Shown here: positions 1-11,215 of the stretch, piece after piece
How positions within the stretch are numbered: the first letter of the stretch is position 1
Layout: each line of letters begins with the position of its first letter
Source: Astrocystis sublimbata
Taxonomy: Eukaryota; Ascomycota; Sordariomycetes; Xylariales; Xylariaceae
Reading direction: 5' to 3'
Length of the DNA stretch: 64,000 nucleotides
NCBI GenBank assembly: GCA_022453515.1
Contig: JAJNNY010000017.1
Location: forward strand, 124,001 to 188,000
The notes under the pieces: model-generated
Database searches by the model: none
Seen by the model: the letters and a program-made list of their open reading frames with translations, nothing else
Told to the model about the DNA's origin: nothing
Program-made: the position numbers and the translations under genes

Positions 1-2799
1 AGTCTTGAGCTATCTAGCACTAGCATGGGTGTGGACATAATTTTTCGGCCCCTCAATCCCGACGACTTTGATCTGTGGCTCGCTAGCCTGCTTTGCTGGC
101 AACAACTTCGACCCCCGGGGTCTCGACTGTCTAGCAGGAAAGGTTCTGCTTCTCCCAGGCTTGGGGAGATGAGGAAAAGGGGCTCCTCCGCCACGCACTC
201 TCCCAAAAGCTCTGCCATCATCAAGGTCGGAAACCTGCTGCTGTGGGACAAAGGGGCCGCAACATCACCACGAGCCATTGTGAGACGCCCTTCTACCCGA
301 GATCTCCGCTCTGCATCAACGTCATGGAGGAGGGTATCTTGCACCCTGCAAGATGACGGGCAATTCAAATTGATGACGGAGAATGATGTGACAGTCATAT
401 CCATTATAGATCTGAGCCAGCTTTCGCGGTCCGCTATCCAGAGACTGGATAGATCTGTTTTGGAAGAGGATTTCTGCATCGCTATTTTCCCTGTATATTC
501 AGTGGCGTCGAAGCAACTCTCAATATTTCGCCCTGTCTACCTGTCACTCGATTCGAGGGTTCTCTTTGAGGTCTGGTTTGTTCTTCTACGAGCATTTGCC
601 GCCCCGGAACTATACGGAGTTGAGGCGTCTACAAGCCAGATAACCGAGATACAAGATCAAAATGCCGATTTTGATGGCCAGATATTTCGGATCGAGAAGT
701 CAATCCAGGTTAAGGTGACAGAAGCCAAGTTGCAACGAGCAACATTGCCATCGGAACAGCCTTACGTTCACCCAATAGAGCGGGATCCATTACTTGGGCA
801 CTACCTGGCCGAGGTTGTGGTGGACGGTGAAGTACGATCCCGAACGACAGTGCAAACCGATACAACGAACCCTTTTTGGCGAGAGACTGTGCAATGTTCT
901 GAGTTACCTGCCACCCTTCCGTCTCTTTCTATTGTCATAAAAAAGCTGGAGGGGAATCCTGAGAGCTTGAGCCACCGTATCCAAGCTTCTTTAGGCCTTC
1001 CAAAATCGGCATACTTGACAGAGACAGTCTGCGGACTCGTCGAGGTCCCCCTCGACAAGATGGAAAAGGGGAAAGACCATGAGCACTGGTACCCGGTTTT
1101 CGATGAGAGACAAGAATCAATCGGAAGCATGCTGTTAAAATGTGATCATGCGGAATTGGTCGTGCTCACGACCAAGGACTATGAGCCCCTCTCCGAGCTT
1201 CTGCACCAGTTTGGTACCGGTTTGACCACCCAGATCACCCAATCAACGCCTGGTACGCTGCGGCGGCTTTCGGAAATGTTCCTGGACATTTTTCAAGTTT
1301 CTGGGACCGCTAGCGAGTGGCTTATGTCCTTAGTTGAAGACGAGATCGACGGTGTAGGAAATCAGAACAGTATAAAAAGGCTGCGATTTAGTCGGCGTAT
1401 GAAGTCGGACGAGTCTTCAGCCTCTGCTAGTGAGAGAGAACAGCTCGTTCGGGATATGAGCAAGAGTTTGACCGGAGAAGCCAATCTTCTTTTCCGAGGC
1501 AACACTCTACTTACGCAATCCTTCGAATTTCATATGCGACGACTTGGCAAGGAATACTTGGAAGATGTCCTGGTCGACAAAATCTTCGAAATCAACGAAA
1601 TCAATCCAGATTGTGAGGTCGACCCAAGCAGAATTGAGAGAATGGAAGATCTGCAACAACACTGGAGGTTATTGATCCAGTTGACCACAGAGTTGTGGGA
1701 AGTCATTGCCGCTTCTGCGAGTAAGCTCCCGCTCGAGCTTCGCGCTATCTTGAAGTATGTTCGGGCCGTCGCGGAAGATCGATATGGTGACTTTCTCCGC
1801 ACCGTCAACTATACGAGTGTGTCTGGTTTCCTATTTCTTCGCTTCATCTGCCCGGCTATCTTGAATCCGAAGCTATTTGGTATATTGCGGGACAACCCGC
1901 GCCCTCGAGCTCAACGCACATTGACACTTATTGCGAAAGGACTCCAGGCACTCGCCAACTTATCAAGCTTTGGCAAGAAGGAGAGCTGGATGGAGCCCAT
2001 GAACAAATTCTTGGGGCTTCATAGACAGTCTTTCAAGGATTTCATTGATCAGTTATGCTCTGTATCCTCAGACGGCAAACCCATCACAATACCGGCGTCG
2101 TATTCTACTCCTGTCATGATCTTGGGCCGATTGCCACCAAAGGGTCGAGAGGGGTTCCCTTCGCTTCCCTATCTGATTGACCACCAGAAGAACTTTGCGG
2201 CTCTGGTGAAGCTGTGGCTTGATATCCACCATGCATCCGCTCCCGACACGCATATCTTTGAGGGTGAGCTGGGACAGTTCCACTCATTATGTGTGGGGCT
2301 ACAACGTCGCGCAGATAACTGCATGGCTCAGGTCGAGATGTTTCGGGCCACCGAAAACGAATCGGTCATTGCAGACGACTTGACTGAAAACTTTGAGAGG
2401 GCCTCGCTAATCGACTCTCCAATCCAAAGCTATGCCAGTAGCGCTATCTGGGCAGAAAATGACCCCTATCGACCTCCAGACGGATCCGGGAGCGAGATGG
2501 AGGAGGCCGGAAAAGCGGCCCAGCGCCCATTCGTGCGCGAAGGCAGCTCCCTGCAACAGTTGTCGGGACCCATCACCATCATACGAGCGAAATCCAAGCC
2601 CAAGGAGACCCGCAGATTCCTTAGCGGGCTCATCGGGAGCAAGAAGAGCAGAGAAGGGTCAGACCTCTCGCCATCGACAGCACGTGAACATAAGAACACT
2701 AGGCGCAAAGAGGATAGAGACAAAGGGGGCGGCAAAAGCATTCTGAGCAACTTCTCCGACCTGCGGCAGCAAAACATCGACACTAATTCGAGACACTAG
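1..2799 (+). CDS. BUD2: C2/RasGAP-domain GTPase-activating protein, Bud2 type (5' partial)
   Basis: This protein should stimulate GTP hydrolysis on a Ras-family GTPase; the yeast C2+RasGAP protein Bud2 acts on Rsr1/Bud1 in polarity. The frame is open from base 1 and the first ATG (base 25) lies inside what looks like the end of a PH-like domain (DDFDLWLASLLCWQQLRP), so the gene starts outside the window. Numbering from that ATG, a C2 domain covers roughly residues 215-375 (TNPFWRETVQC, CGLVEVPLDKM). RasGAP begins near 485, with the likely arginine finger in FRGNTLLT (about 490) and the family signature FLFLRFICPAILNP near 600. The last 100 residues are charged and disordered (RRKEDRDKGGGK). 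No intron is needed between bases 1 and 2799. Family assignment is firm. The Bud2 orthology rests on the C2+RasGAP arrangement, since fungal Ira-type GAPs are much larger and GapA-type GAPs lack C2. Confidence 0.88.
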   Translation, partial: SLELSSTSMGVDIIFRPLNPDDFDLWLASLLCWQQLRPPGSRLSSRKGSASPRLGEMRKRGSSATHSPKSSAIIKVGNLLLWDKGAATSPRAIVRRPSTRDLRSASTSWRRVSCTLQDDGQFKLMTENDVTVISIIDLSQLSRSAIQRLDRSVLEEDFCIAIFPVYSVASKQLSIFRPVYLSLDSRVLFEVWFVLLRAFAAPELYGVEASTSQITEIQDQNADFDGQIFRIEKSIQVKVTEAKLQRATLPSEQPYVHPIERDPLLGHYLAEVVVDGEVRSRTTVQTDTTNPFWRETVQCSELPATLPSLSIVIKKLEGNPESLSHRIQASLGLPKSAYLTETVCGLVEVPLDKMEKGKDHEHWYPVFDERQESIGSMLLKCDHAELVVLTTKDYEPLSELLHQFGTGLTTQITQSTPGTLRRLSEMFLDIFQVSGTASEWLMSLVEDEIDGVGNQNSIKRLRFSRRMKSDESSASASEREQLVRDMSKSLTGEANLLFRGNTLLTQSFEFHMRRLGKEYLEDVLVDKIFEINEINPDCEVDPSRIERMEDLQQHWRLLIQLTTELWEVIAASASKLPLELRAILKYVRAVAEDRYGDFLRTVNYTSVSGFLFLRFICPAILNPKLFGILRDNPRPRAQRTLTLIAKGLQALANLSSFGKKESWMEPMNKFLGLHRQSFKDFIDQLCSVSSDGKPITIPASYSTPVMILGRLPPKGREGFPSLPYLIDHQKNFAALVKLWLDIHHASAPDTHIFEGELGQFHSLCVGLQRRADNCMAQVEMFRATENESVIADDLTENFERASLIDSPIQSYASSAIWAENDPYRPPDGSGSEMEEAGKAAQRPFVREGSSLQQLSGPITIIRAKSKPKETRRFLSGLIGSKKSREGSDLSPSTAREHKNTRRKEDRDKGGGKSILSNFSDLRQQNIDTNSRH

Positions 2800-4291
2800 T
2801 CATGTCTCCAACTGCCGGCCCAGAAGTCGAGACACGGACTCCATCGCCAGCGGTTCGGACTCAGCAGGCACCTGCATATGCAAAATAAGGAGAAAAAAGA
2901 GAAGCGTCGGGGCGCGTCTCGCTGGCGAGAAAATAGCCGCGAAAAGGAGGACAGGAACCCTGCGGCGGAAGATGCACCGGCACCTTCGACCATTTGAAAG
3001 TCATTCGACATCTACGGCTTGCTCCATGTGAACTAAGACCAAGTCAATGGCGGGGGGTTCGGATTTCTGCTGCTGCTGTCAGAAAGCAGCTAGACAGGCG
3101 TTTGGTGGAACAAGAGCTCTGACTGGTCTGATACCCCTGCATTGTGATGGATTGGATGAGGAAAGGGAGGCTTCATATCTTTTCTGCTGTTGATCTCTAT
3201 ACCTCATTTTTCTTTTTTCCCTTTCTTTCTTCTAAAACGCGAAATAGAGTTGGGAGCAGAGCAAGCGTGCATTGTCGGTCGTCTGATTTCTTTATTATAA
3301 TTATGATTATGTCACGTTTCTCTGGGCCATCTACCGTCGCTGCCTCCCTCCAAGCTATACCTATATACCCATGGCTGCCGTGCAATGAATGGTCTGACGA
3401 GTCAGCCAGCTCATGGATGCGCGATGATCTTAGCTCCTTCGGTTTATTCGGAGGACCGTCAGAGGGAGTCGACAAAGGCAACAACACAGACCGTGTATGT
3501 CTACCTACTCGTCAGACTGTCTTCTGCATTGTACATCCTGATACATTATATATGACCAGAAACAGAGGGGAGCAAATGGAATGAGACGTATCAAAAAGGT
3601 TCATAGAAACATCCATGATGGATGCCCCAATTACTAGAAAGGACAGGATGGGTGGACGGATGAGCCAAGGCCGGCGGGATTCTCGTCCGGCCGAAAGGCA
3701 GGTTCTCGCGACTCAAATGACAGATGTACATTAGGACACGCAGGAGTCAAGAAGATGATGACGAAGGAGGATGTATATGGTAATGAGAAAGCCACCTAGG
3801 TAATGAGAAAGCCACCTACTTACTGATCCCCAATTCTTTGGACCGATTCACAACATGCCTACCTACCTAGGTACATATTAGATATCCTCATAGCTACACG
3901 TGACTTCGAACGTGGGAGGTAGGTACCACCACTCTTATTTCACTTTATTGTATTGATTGGGGTTGAATGGACGCCAAGATGGAAATCTATACTACTTTGC
4001 ATCGCACCCCTTGCGCCGGAAGCGGTATGGACAAACGTGATCAAATCACCACCATCACCACCGTCTGTCTGTCTGTCTTCCCGGATGGGGGTTTGCTAGT
4101 ATCTATTGGCTAATTTGACTCCAGCTGTACGTATCACTGATTTTCCGTTCGTAACGCCATGCCACATGTCCTTCGTTCATTCATAACCCAGGCCCCGGAA
4201 GCTAAGTCCAAAGTGAGTGGTCGCGTGGGCGTGGACTTTGCGCAGTAGCCGTAGCCTCATCCGGCTGTGAAGCGATAGAAGTATCTTGTCC
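2800..4291. other. Intergenic, 3' flanks of convergent genes
   Basis: This lies between the 3' ends of the RasGAP and cyclophilin genes. A 146-codon ORF at 3144-3584 has no recognisable domain and poor composition, so it is not called. A 20-bp direct tandem duplication sits at 3780-3819, followed by CCTAGG-type motif copies near 3860-3876 and short CCACCA/CTGT microsatellites near 4045-4080. No RNA gene is seen. Confidence 0.6.
3780..3819. repeat. 20-bp tandem duplication
   Basis: The unit GTAATGAGAAAGCCACCTAG occurs twice head to tail, with the second copy differing only at its last base. Its ends carry the CCTAGG-type motif that is scattered through the window's intergenic DNA. Confidence 0.8.
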
Positions 4292-5491
4292 CTAAGCAAA
4301 GAACTTCTTGTACGCGGCCTTCTCCTTGGCTGTGCGAGCAGCAGCCTGCTTCTTGACGGTGTCGAGCTCTCTCGTAATGGCAGCATCGTTGGGGACGAGC
4401 TTCTGGGCCTCTTGCAGCGCCTTTACGGCCTCGTCTTGATCCTTCAGCTTGATGAGGGCCAGAGCACGGCGGTACAAGGCCTTGCCCTTCTCGGCGTCCG
4501 AGATTCCGGCTACGGCGAGGGCCGAGGCCGCGCTGTTCTCGGCCTCCCCCCAGGCCTCCAACTTCAGGTTCAGTAGGGCCGAATTGCAATTGAGAGTGAA
4601 CCGCAGGGCGCTGAGCTTCGTCTTGGTATCATCAGAGGCGCTGTCGAGGTCGGGCTCCTCGTTCAGATAGCGCAGACCCTTCTGGTACTTCTCGAGGCCG
4701 GTCAACACGTCGCCGGCCTTGAAGGCTTTGTTACCGAACTCCTTGCAGTCCGTGGCGATCTGCAGGACCTTGGTGGCGTCGAGGGGCTCGCCCGAATTCT
4801 CGTCCTCGGGAAAGTCCTCGTAGGCGTCCCCCAGCGGATCCGCAGTCTTGATCTCCTCGGTGGCGGGGCCCGTAAGCTCGCCGCAGTCGGTGATGACGGC
4901 GTCATGTACAGGCTTGTCGCTGCCCTGCGTCTTCAGGTTCTCGATCTGTCGCACGACCGACTTGCCGGTCTTGACCTCGCCGAACACGACGTGCTTGCCA
5001 TCCAGATGGGGCGTCTCCACGGTTGTGACGAAGAACTGGGAGCCGTTGGTGCCTAGACGCCGAGGCCGTGGTGGTCAGCAAGGGGCCGGGTGAAGGGCAT
5101 GATCGCACAGTGATGTGAGTGAGTGGCGTTGTGCCTTACCAGGACCAGCATTGGCCATGCTGAGGAGGAAGGGCTTGTCGTGCTTGAGATCAAAGTTCTC
5201 GTCGTCGAATTTGGCGCCGTAGATGCTCTCGCCGCCGGTGCCGTTGCCCTCGGTGAAGTCGCCGCCCTGGATCATGAACTGCTTGATGACACGGTGGAAG
5301 GCGCTCCCCTTGTAGCTGAGAGGCTTGCCGCTCTTGCCGACGCCCTTCTCGCCGGTGCAGAGGCAGCGGAAGTTCTCGGCCGTCTTGGGCACGACATCGT
5401 TGTACAGCTCGAAGGTGACGCGGCCGGCTGCCTTCTTGCCGATGGCGATGTCGAAGAAAACGCGGCTGCGCTTTTTGGTTTCCTCGGCCAT
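4292..5491 (-). CDS. CPR6: Cyclophilin-40 type peptidyl-prolyl isomerase with TPR domain
   Basis: This is an Hsp90 co-chaperone that isomerises Xaa-Pro bonds. Exons on the minus strand are 5491-5140 and 5052-4292, with an 87-nt intron (GTAAGG...CTAG) rejoining NAGPG to TNGSQFF; the product is 370 aa, the normal Cyp40 length. Residues 8-175 are the cyclophilin domain, with [20 protein letters not shown] and HVVFGEV around the active site. Residues about 215-365 form the TPR region ([22 protein letters not shown]), which in this family binds the Hsp90 C-terminal MEEVD. The start [10 protein letters not shown] is chosen because it precedes the first cyclophilin strand directly; upstream in-frame codons are probably leader. 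A TTACAG just upstream of the ATG suggests a 5' UTR intron. Confident. Confidence 0.93.
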
Positions 5492-6501
5492 GTTGATTGT
5501 TATGGTGGCTTTCTGTAACAACGACGGCTTGGTCAGTTCTGTAGAAGAATGTTGGAGCGGTAGCGTGCAGAGGTGGAGGGGCACAAGAGGCGACCAGAAG
5601 TGATTGATTCAGGCTCAGCTCCTGATTAGCAATTGGGGACGATGGGCATGATAAGGAAGAGCGCGAGTTGAGAAAAAGATGCCCGACCGGAACTTACCTA
5701 GGTAAGGTACCAGTGACAGGGGCCGAGCTGGAAAAGACAAGAAGCAGAGAAGGGGCCAGGGAAAGGAGGAGCGGGGGATGTTGAAGAAGGGAAGAAGCAG
5801 AGACGACGTTTGCGGCAGGTGCGCGCGCAGGTGCAATGAGGCTGCAGGTGGTTGACCTGAGGTAACAGGCGAGACAGGTAGCTGGAAGCTTCTAGGTACT
5901 GACTGTACTGCCCGCTAGCAGTTCATGAGATACATGTACCTTAGCTCAATCGCGGGGTCCAGCCTAGCGAGGGCATGGAGGGGTCCAGCGAGGGGGAGGG
6001 GCACGCACCTGGCGAGCCTGGCCAATCATCTTTCACCGTTCCTTCAATGGGCCATGCCATGCCAATGCCCGTAGGTTTTAGGTACCGAGTACCTACTGTA
6101 CCTACAAACAATTTACACAAGTTACATCCACGATGCAACCTACCTTAACCTTGCGCACACAAGCTGAGCTGTGAGGCTTCAACGGGCTACCAGAGGGTGC
6201 CCAGGTGATCAACAATATTTTCGTCCATGAGGGTCATTGCACAGGCGGACAGATTTGTTGTATATCGCTGCTCATCTTATATCTCTGTGGTATACCTTAT
6301 ATCCCATGCGCAGAACGACCGCCCTTTGTGCAAACTCCAAACATCATGCTTCCGACACAGACTGCAAATGCTACCTATTCCACCAAGAAGACAGCCAATT
6401 TCGACCTAGCTGGCTCCAAGTCTCATAGCCAGCCTTCTCAGCTCCCCAGGACTCGCGCTCCTCCGAGCCTTCCGAGCCTGCCTCGTCCTTGGACTCTTCC
6501 G
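5492..6501. other. Intergenic between cyclophilin and NACHT genes
   Basis: It holds the cyclophilin promoter and leader and the 3' flank of the NACHT gene. CCTAGG-type motifs occur near 5697-5710 and 6080-6105. ORFs at 6205-6612 overlap the 3' end of the NACHT gene on the other strand and look random. No RNA gene is seen. Confidence 0.6.
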
Positions 6502-9358
6502 CTAGTTCCATATCCGCCTCGTAAACCCCAGCTTCTCCCCCTCCAATATCTGTCCCACGAGCTTCCGCGCCGTCAAAGAGGGATCGACTTTGACGGGGAA
6601 CTGGATATCTAAGTTGGCACCATGCTTGACCATCAGACGCACAGTCTCGCGAATCTGTTCGTTGCCCGAGAGACGCATGCTCGAGCGAAGTCCCGCGAGG
6701 AAAGTGTGCCAGCTGCTGCTCCGCCCAGAATCCTCCTGTGATTTTTCAGCCTTGTTTGGGCTCGCACCCATCTCGAGAAGATGCCGTACAATCCTGGGGT
6801 GTACCGGTAGTGTCCAGTGACCGGGCGTGCCGAGCCGCTTCTGCGGTCGTATGTCGATAGCATAGCTGAGGAGCGACCTTGTCGGGTCTGCTCGTGAATA
6901 CTTTGCTGTGCTGCTCACTGAGTCCGACGGCCGGGTGAACCACCCGGGGTCGATCCGCTTTTCGACATAGGACAATAGATCGGCCTGGCAGGCAAGACCG
7001 AGGAATAGGTTGGTGTCTAGGGGCCACGAGAACTGCCACCGTCTCCAGTCGTACGTGTTTTCGGCATCACGAAGCAGTCGCAGCAGCCCGGAGCGATCGC
7101 TCATGTTTGTGTCGGCCTCGTGAGCGAACATCATCAGACTCTCTAGCAGCCTCGTTGCCAGCTCCCCATCAGCATCATGTCCGGTCCTAAATGGTGCGCG
7201 CTTCAGAGCCTCAAGAATGCTCGTGCAGGGCAACAACCACCCATTGCTGCTGTTGCCACTGTCAATGCTGCTCAGATCTGCAAAACGTTGCTCTTCTAGT
7301 ATCCGGCGAATTTGTGGCGAACCGAGCAAGAAGTCGCGAACAGTGCGGTGCAGAAAGTCAACCTTGTACTCGAAGTACAGGCCGGCATCGGGCTCATCCA
7401 GAACGACTTCTAAAAGCCCCTTGCAGCGACCATCGAGGCGTCTGCGCATCTGCTGCGCGCGTGCGCGAACCTCGGAATCGTACATGACCTGTGCATTTTG
7501 CTCCTGCGCAAATGCAGTCATGGCCTCCGACGCATCGTCCAGAAGCGAGTAGACCATAAGAAACTGTGGCTGTGATACCGACGTCGCCATCCACAGCGTA
7601 CGGGCCATGTGTGGCAGGTAAATGGTAGGGATCGAGTCGATCATGTGCTGGAAGAATTGCTCTAGCTCGGCCGGAAACCTGGCGAGTCGCATTCTCATGG
7701 TGCGTATCGTGTCGTTGTGAGAGAAGCCTTCGAGAAGGTCGCGTACCACCAAGAATACCCACAGAAAAACGCCCTGAGCCTGGCGCGTTATATCCTCGAT
7801 GAGGCCGGCGTATTGAGGATTGTCGATGCTAAGGAGATGGAACTGACTATTTTCGTTGAATTTCTCATGCACATAGCTGCGTATATCATCGCGGGTTAAA
7901 TCCTCGAGCTTGAGCAGTCGATCCGGATCCTCGCCGAAGGCGTCAGAGAAAACTGTCCAGGGCCGGCTTGACACGCAGAACTTGATGTTCTGTGATGCCC
8001 CTAAGATGCGGAGCGTGGCGATCAAGTCGCTGTGCGTTTTGCTGTTTTCCTCAAACTCATCTAGACCGTCCACAAAGAAGCAAAACCTCATGTCTATTTC
8101 ATCACAGCAGGCCACGAGACCGCGGTACGCCTCCATGAGGTCTTCCTGGCACCAGCGCTCCTCGTCGTTGGCATATGATGTGCCCTGTCGCCAAAAGGGG
8201 CCTTTCCGGTTTGCCTCGGACACCTGGGGGATGAGTTCGGGGCATTTACGCAGAATCTCAAACAGCAGAGACCGCAGGAGGCCCTCCCTCGATTTCTGAA
8301 GCACGGTGCCTGCATTCCAAAAGAAGAACTTGGCGGTGATAAGTCGCTTGCTGCCGGCCCAGACACGAAGCAACTCCAGGGTCCGCGTGTGGGCACAGAT
8401 GAACTTCATCAGTGTCGATTTGCCAGACCCGGCCTTACCTTGGACCCAGAAGGTTCCGCTGCCCTCACGGAGCCACTGTGCAAAGGATATCGTTTTCGAT
8501 CTATCGGGTACGGCAGGTTCAAAAATCCACCCAAATGTTTTGGAATGCGCCGACTCGATCTTGCCCTGACGAGCCTCGATTTTACTGAAATATAGACTCT
8601 CTAGATAATCTTGATTCCGCGACATGAGTTGCTGCTCTTCCGCTATTTGCTTGATTGCCCCAGAGAAGTACTCGGTTAGATGGAGGGTTAGGCCGAGACG
8701 GGTAGGAGAAACTGCCGTTGGCTTATCTGGCTCCAGGACTTCGATGAAATGTTTTATGTCCACTTGCGTCTTAGATGTCTCTTTCGACAACGCCTCGAGC
8801 TTTGTGAGAACGGCATCTCTGAGTTGCTCAAGTTGATTGTGACCCTCCATTCCAAGCCTCTGCGCGTTCTCTTTTAGGGCATTAATCTGAACAGAGTGCA
8901 TATTGACATTATTTCTAGCGCACCGGGTTAGCGTCTCGCCGTGGCGGCAAACGGGTGAAGTCGTACAGAACGATGAAATGCATATGGGCTGAGATCTGCT
9001 GCTGCACCTTGCCAAGTCGGTCAATAAACCCATCGATATCGGCCTTTGACCACACCGTCCGCAGCGCGGCGACGAAGCAGCTCCATTTCTTCGTCTTGTT
9101 AGCACGCAGCTTCTGGATCACGGCCAATAAGCTATCGGCAATCATCTTGCACTCGCTGACAAGGGCCTGCAACGTGGAATTGGCGGAGGCGTCGCTCAAT
9201 CCGGCGGCATCCCTCGCGATGGCATCCAATGTGTTGGTGTCGGTTACTAAGCCCGACCGCGACTTTATTATTGCGCGTGTGCCACTGACGACTTGGAAGG
9301 TAAAGTCTATGAATTGGACGACGCCGGCGGCGACTGACAGCGCCGACAAAGGATCCAT
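6502..9358 (-). CDS. HeLo-like/NACHT STAND protein (NLR-like)
   Basis: Fungal STAND proteins of this build act in non-self recognition and programmed cell death. Exons on the minus strand are 9358-8967 and 8914-6502, with a 52-nt intron (GTACGA...GCTAAC...CTAG); the product is 934 aa. The N-terminus MDPLSALSVAAGVVQFIDF is the typical fungal 'HeLo-like' STAND entry sequence. NACHT follows, with the P-loop GKAGSGKST at 290-298, a Walker B-like FCFFVDGLDEFEE near 408-420 and a sensor-like CVSSRPW near 444. The C-terminus has only two weak ankyrin-like segments (RHLLEMGASPNK, RLMVKHGANLDI) instead of the long repeat array common in the class. This could be a short-sensor NLR or a degraded repeat array. 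The family call is firm; the ligand is unknown. It is divergent from the BTB gene across 1.86 kb. Confidence 0.88.
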
Positions 9359-11215
9359 GCTGTGCCTGATGGGTCGGATCCTAAGCAGCGATATCAACCG
9401 ACGACGTCGATGTTGATGTGTGGTTTCCTGTGAAGGGTTCCTTCCTGGCCAGTGACATAGATGCTGTCGTCCTCGAACCAAGCTTGGATGCAGGTTATAG
9501 TGCTTCTGAAGTCCGAAGCCATATCGCACTAAGGCTTGTTACATCGTCTGAGTGTGGCGGAGCTGAAAGATTAAGCGCAGCTCTTCTTCTGGCGCGCTAC
9601 CTCCCAGAGGCTGTGCCTTTGCGCCGGAGGTCATGCATGGGTCACATTCGCAGAAGACCGTACATGAAGCATCAAAAGCGCAATACAATTACCAGAAGTC
9701 AATGTCACGGGTAGAACGCGGGCTCGCGGATCTTGGGACCAAACGTCACAGATTGTCAGTTGCAGCGGTATGAGCTTCAAGGTAATCTGGTGTTGGGCAA
9801 GAAGAGTTTTGTCTAATTATTGTAAAAGGTAGCATTCCTAACGACTTAGTTAGTATGTACGCACATAAGGTAATGTTCCCCCAGATACATACCTAGGTAG
9901 GTACATGTACAGTAGATAGATGCCCACCTGCATGTACTGAGATGTTGATCTCGTTGCTTCCCGTCGAGCCGTCCTGGCCTCTTGATGTGGTGGGCGAGGT
10001 GGAGACCTTCCACTGTAAAAACCGCCGGCAGGGCGGAATCGGTAGCGTGTCAACCTACATCTATCTTCTCACCTTCCAGCCACGCACGCGCAGCTGCCCA
10101 ACTCTCCCGGCTGGAGTCGAGGGTGCGGCATGGCTTCTATAAGTGCTGGCATAGGAGGAACAAGGCATAAAAAAGTTGACGAGTCTATCCGGATCATAAG
10201 AAGACAAGTTGGAATATGTTCAGTGCAGAGTGTGATGATTTAAGCTGCCTAACTCCGAAAGCCCATGGCTTTACACCGCCTAATGCCAAGGCGGGGAATT
10301 GCAACCTTGACAACTTGAACAGTCGCTTATCATTACTACGCAAAGGCTGGGCAGAGAGGCCTGGGGTTCAGTGGATTATATAATTCCGAACGTGGCACAC
10401 CGCTTGGAAAGATTTGTTTCTCAAACAGAACTGGTTTGACCTCGGGACTTCCGATGAGCATGTTAAAGCGTAAGCCTTATCTTCGAGCGACAGACGTCAG
10501 GTGTGCATGAAAGCAAGCCTGAATTTAACATGAGGCCCATAGATTAGATTTTATAGATTGAGGTAGGGAGAGGGGGTGGGTGGTATGCCGGGACACCATA
10601 GGCGAAAGAATAGTGAGCTGTGGAAAAACGAAGCGCGCAGCTGAACCAGTCGTGATCTATCTTGACATGTGCATTGCTGGCCACGGGACAGACTGACGCA
10701 TGAGTGGCGAAATCTCCAGCAACACTGCCAGCTCAGAGCGTGACGAGCGTGGAATGCTTGAGAGATAGACGCCGGCCACACTGTATCACACGGTCCCCAA
10801 TGGCATCTACACAAACCAGCATACACGTTTCAACTTTTCATTGATAGGAAGAGGACAGCCTGTGACGGCGCCTTACTTCATTCAATTTCGACCCAAAGCC
10901 CAACTGTTGCAATCTCTGGCACGCCAGGTCGAAAGCAGGCAAGATATGTGTCATTATGCATCAATGTAAATAGAAACGGCCCAGTTCCGTTCCAAATTCA
11001 AGCCATGGACCCGCCGGTTGCTACACCGAAAGATCCCACTATAAGCGAAGAAAACAAAACAAGCTATGGCCTTCCGCTATATACTTCTTTTCTTCCGATG
11101 TCTTCGAATTCTCCTTCGCAATTACAATCTGGCCCTGGCAAGGTTGCTCGATACACCCAAAAGCCAGCATCCGTCGAGACATTCCAACCAAAGAGATATA
11201 ACCTTCACTGTCCCC
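9359..11215. other. Intergenic, divergent promoter region
   Basis: This 1.86-kb stretch lies between the NACHT gene (-) and the BTB gene (+). ORFs at 10551-10826 (-) and 10948-11331 (+) show no domain; the second overlaps exon 1 of the BTB gene in another frame. CCTAGG-type copies occur near 9890-9905. No RNA gene is seen. Confidence 0.55.

Noticed and set aside
5123..5518. A 131-codon plus-strand ORF
   Set aside because: Antisense shadow of the cyclophilin domain exon.
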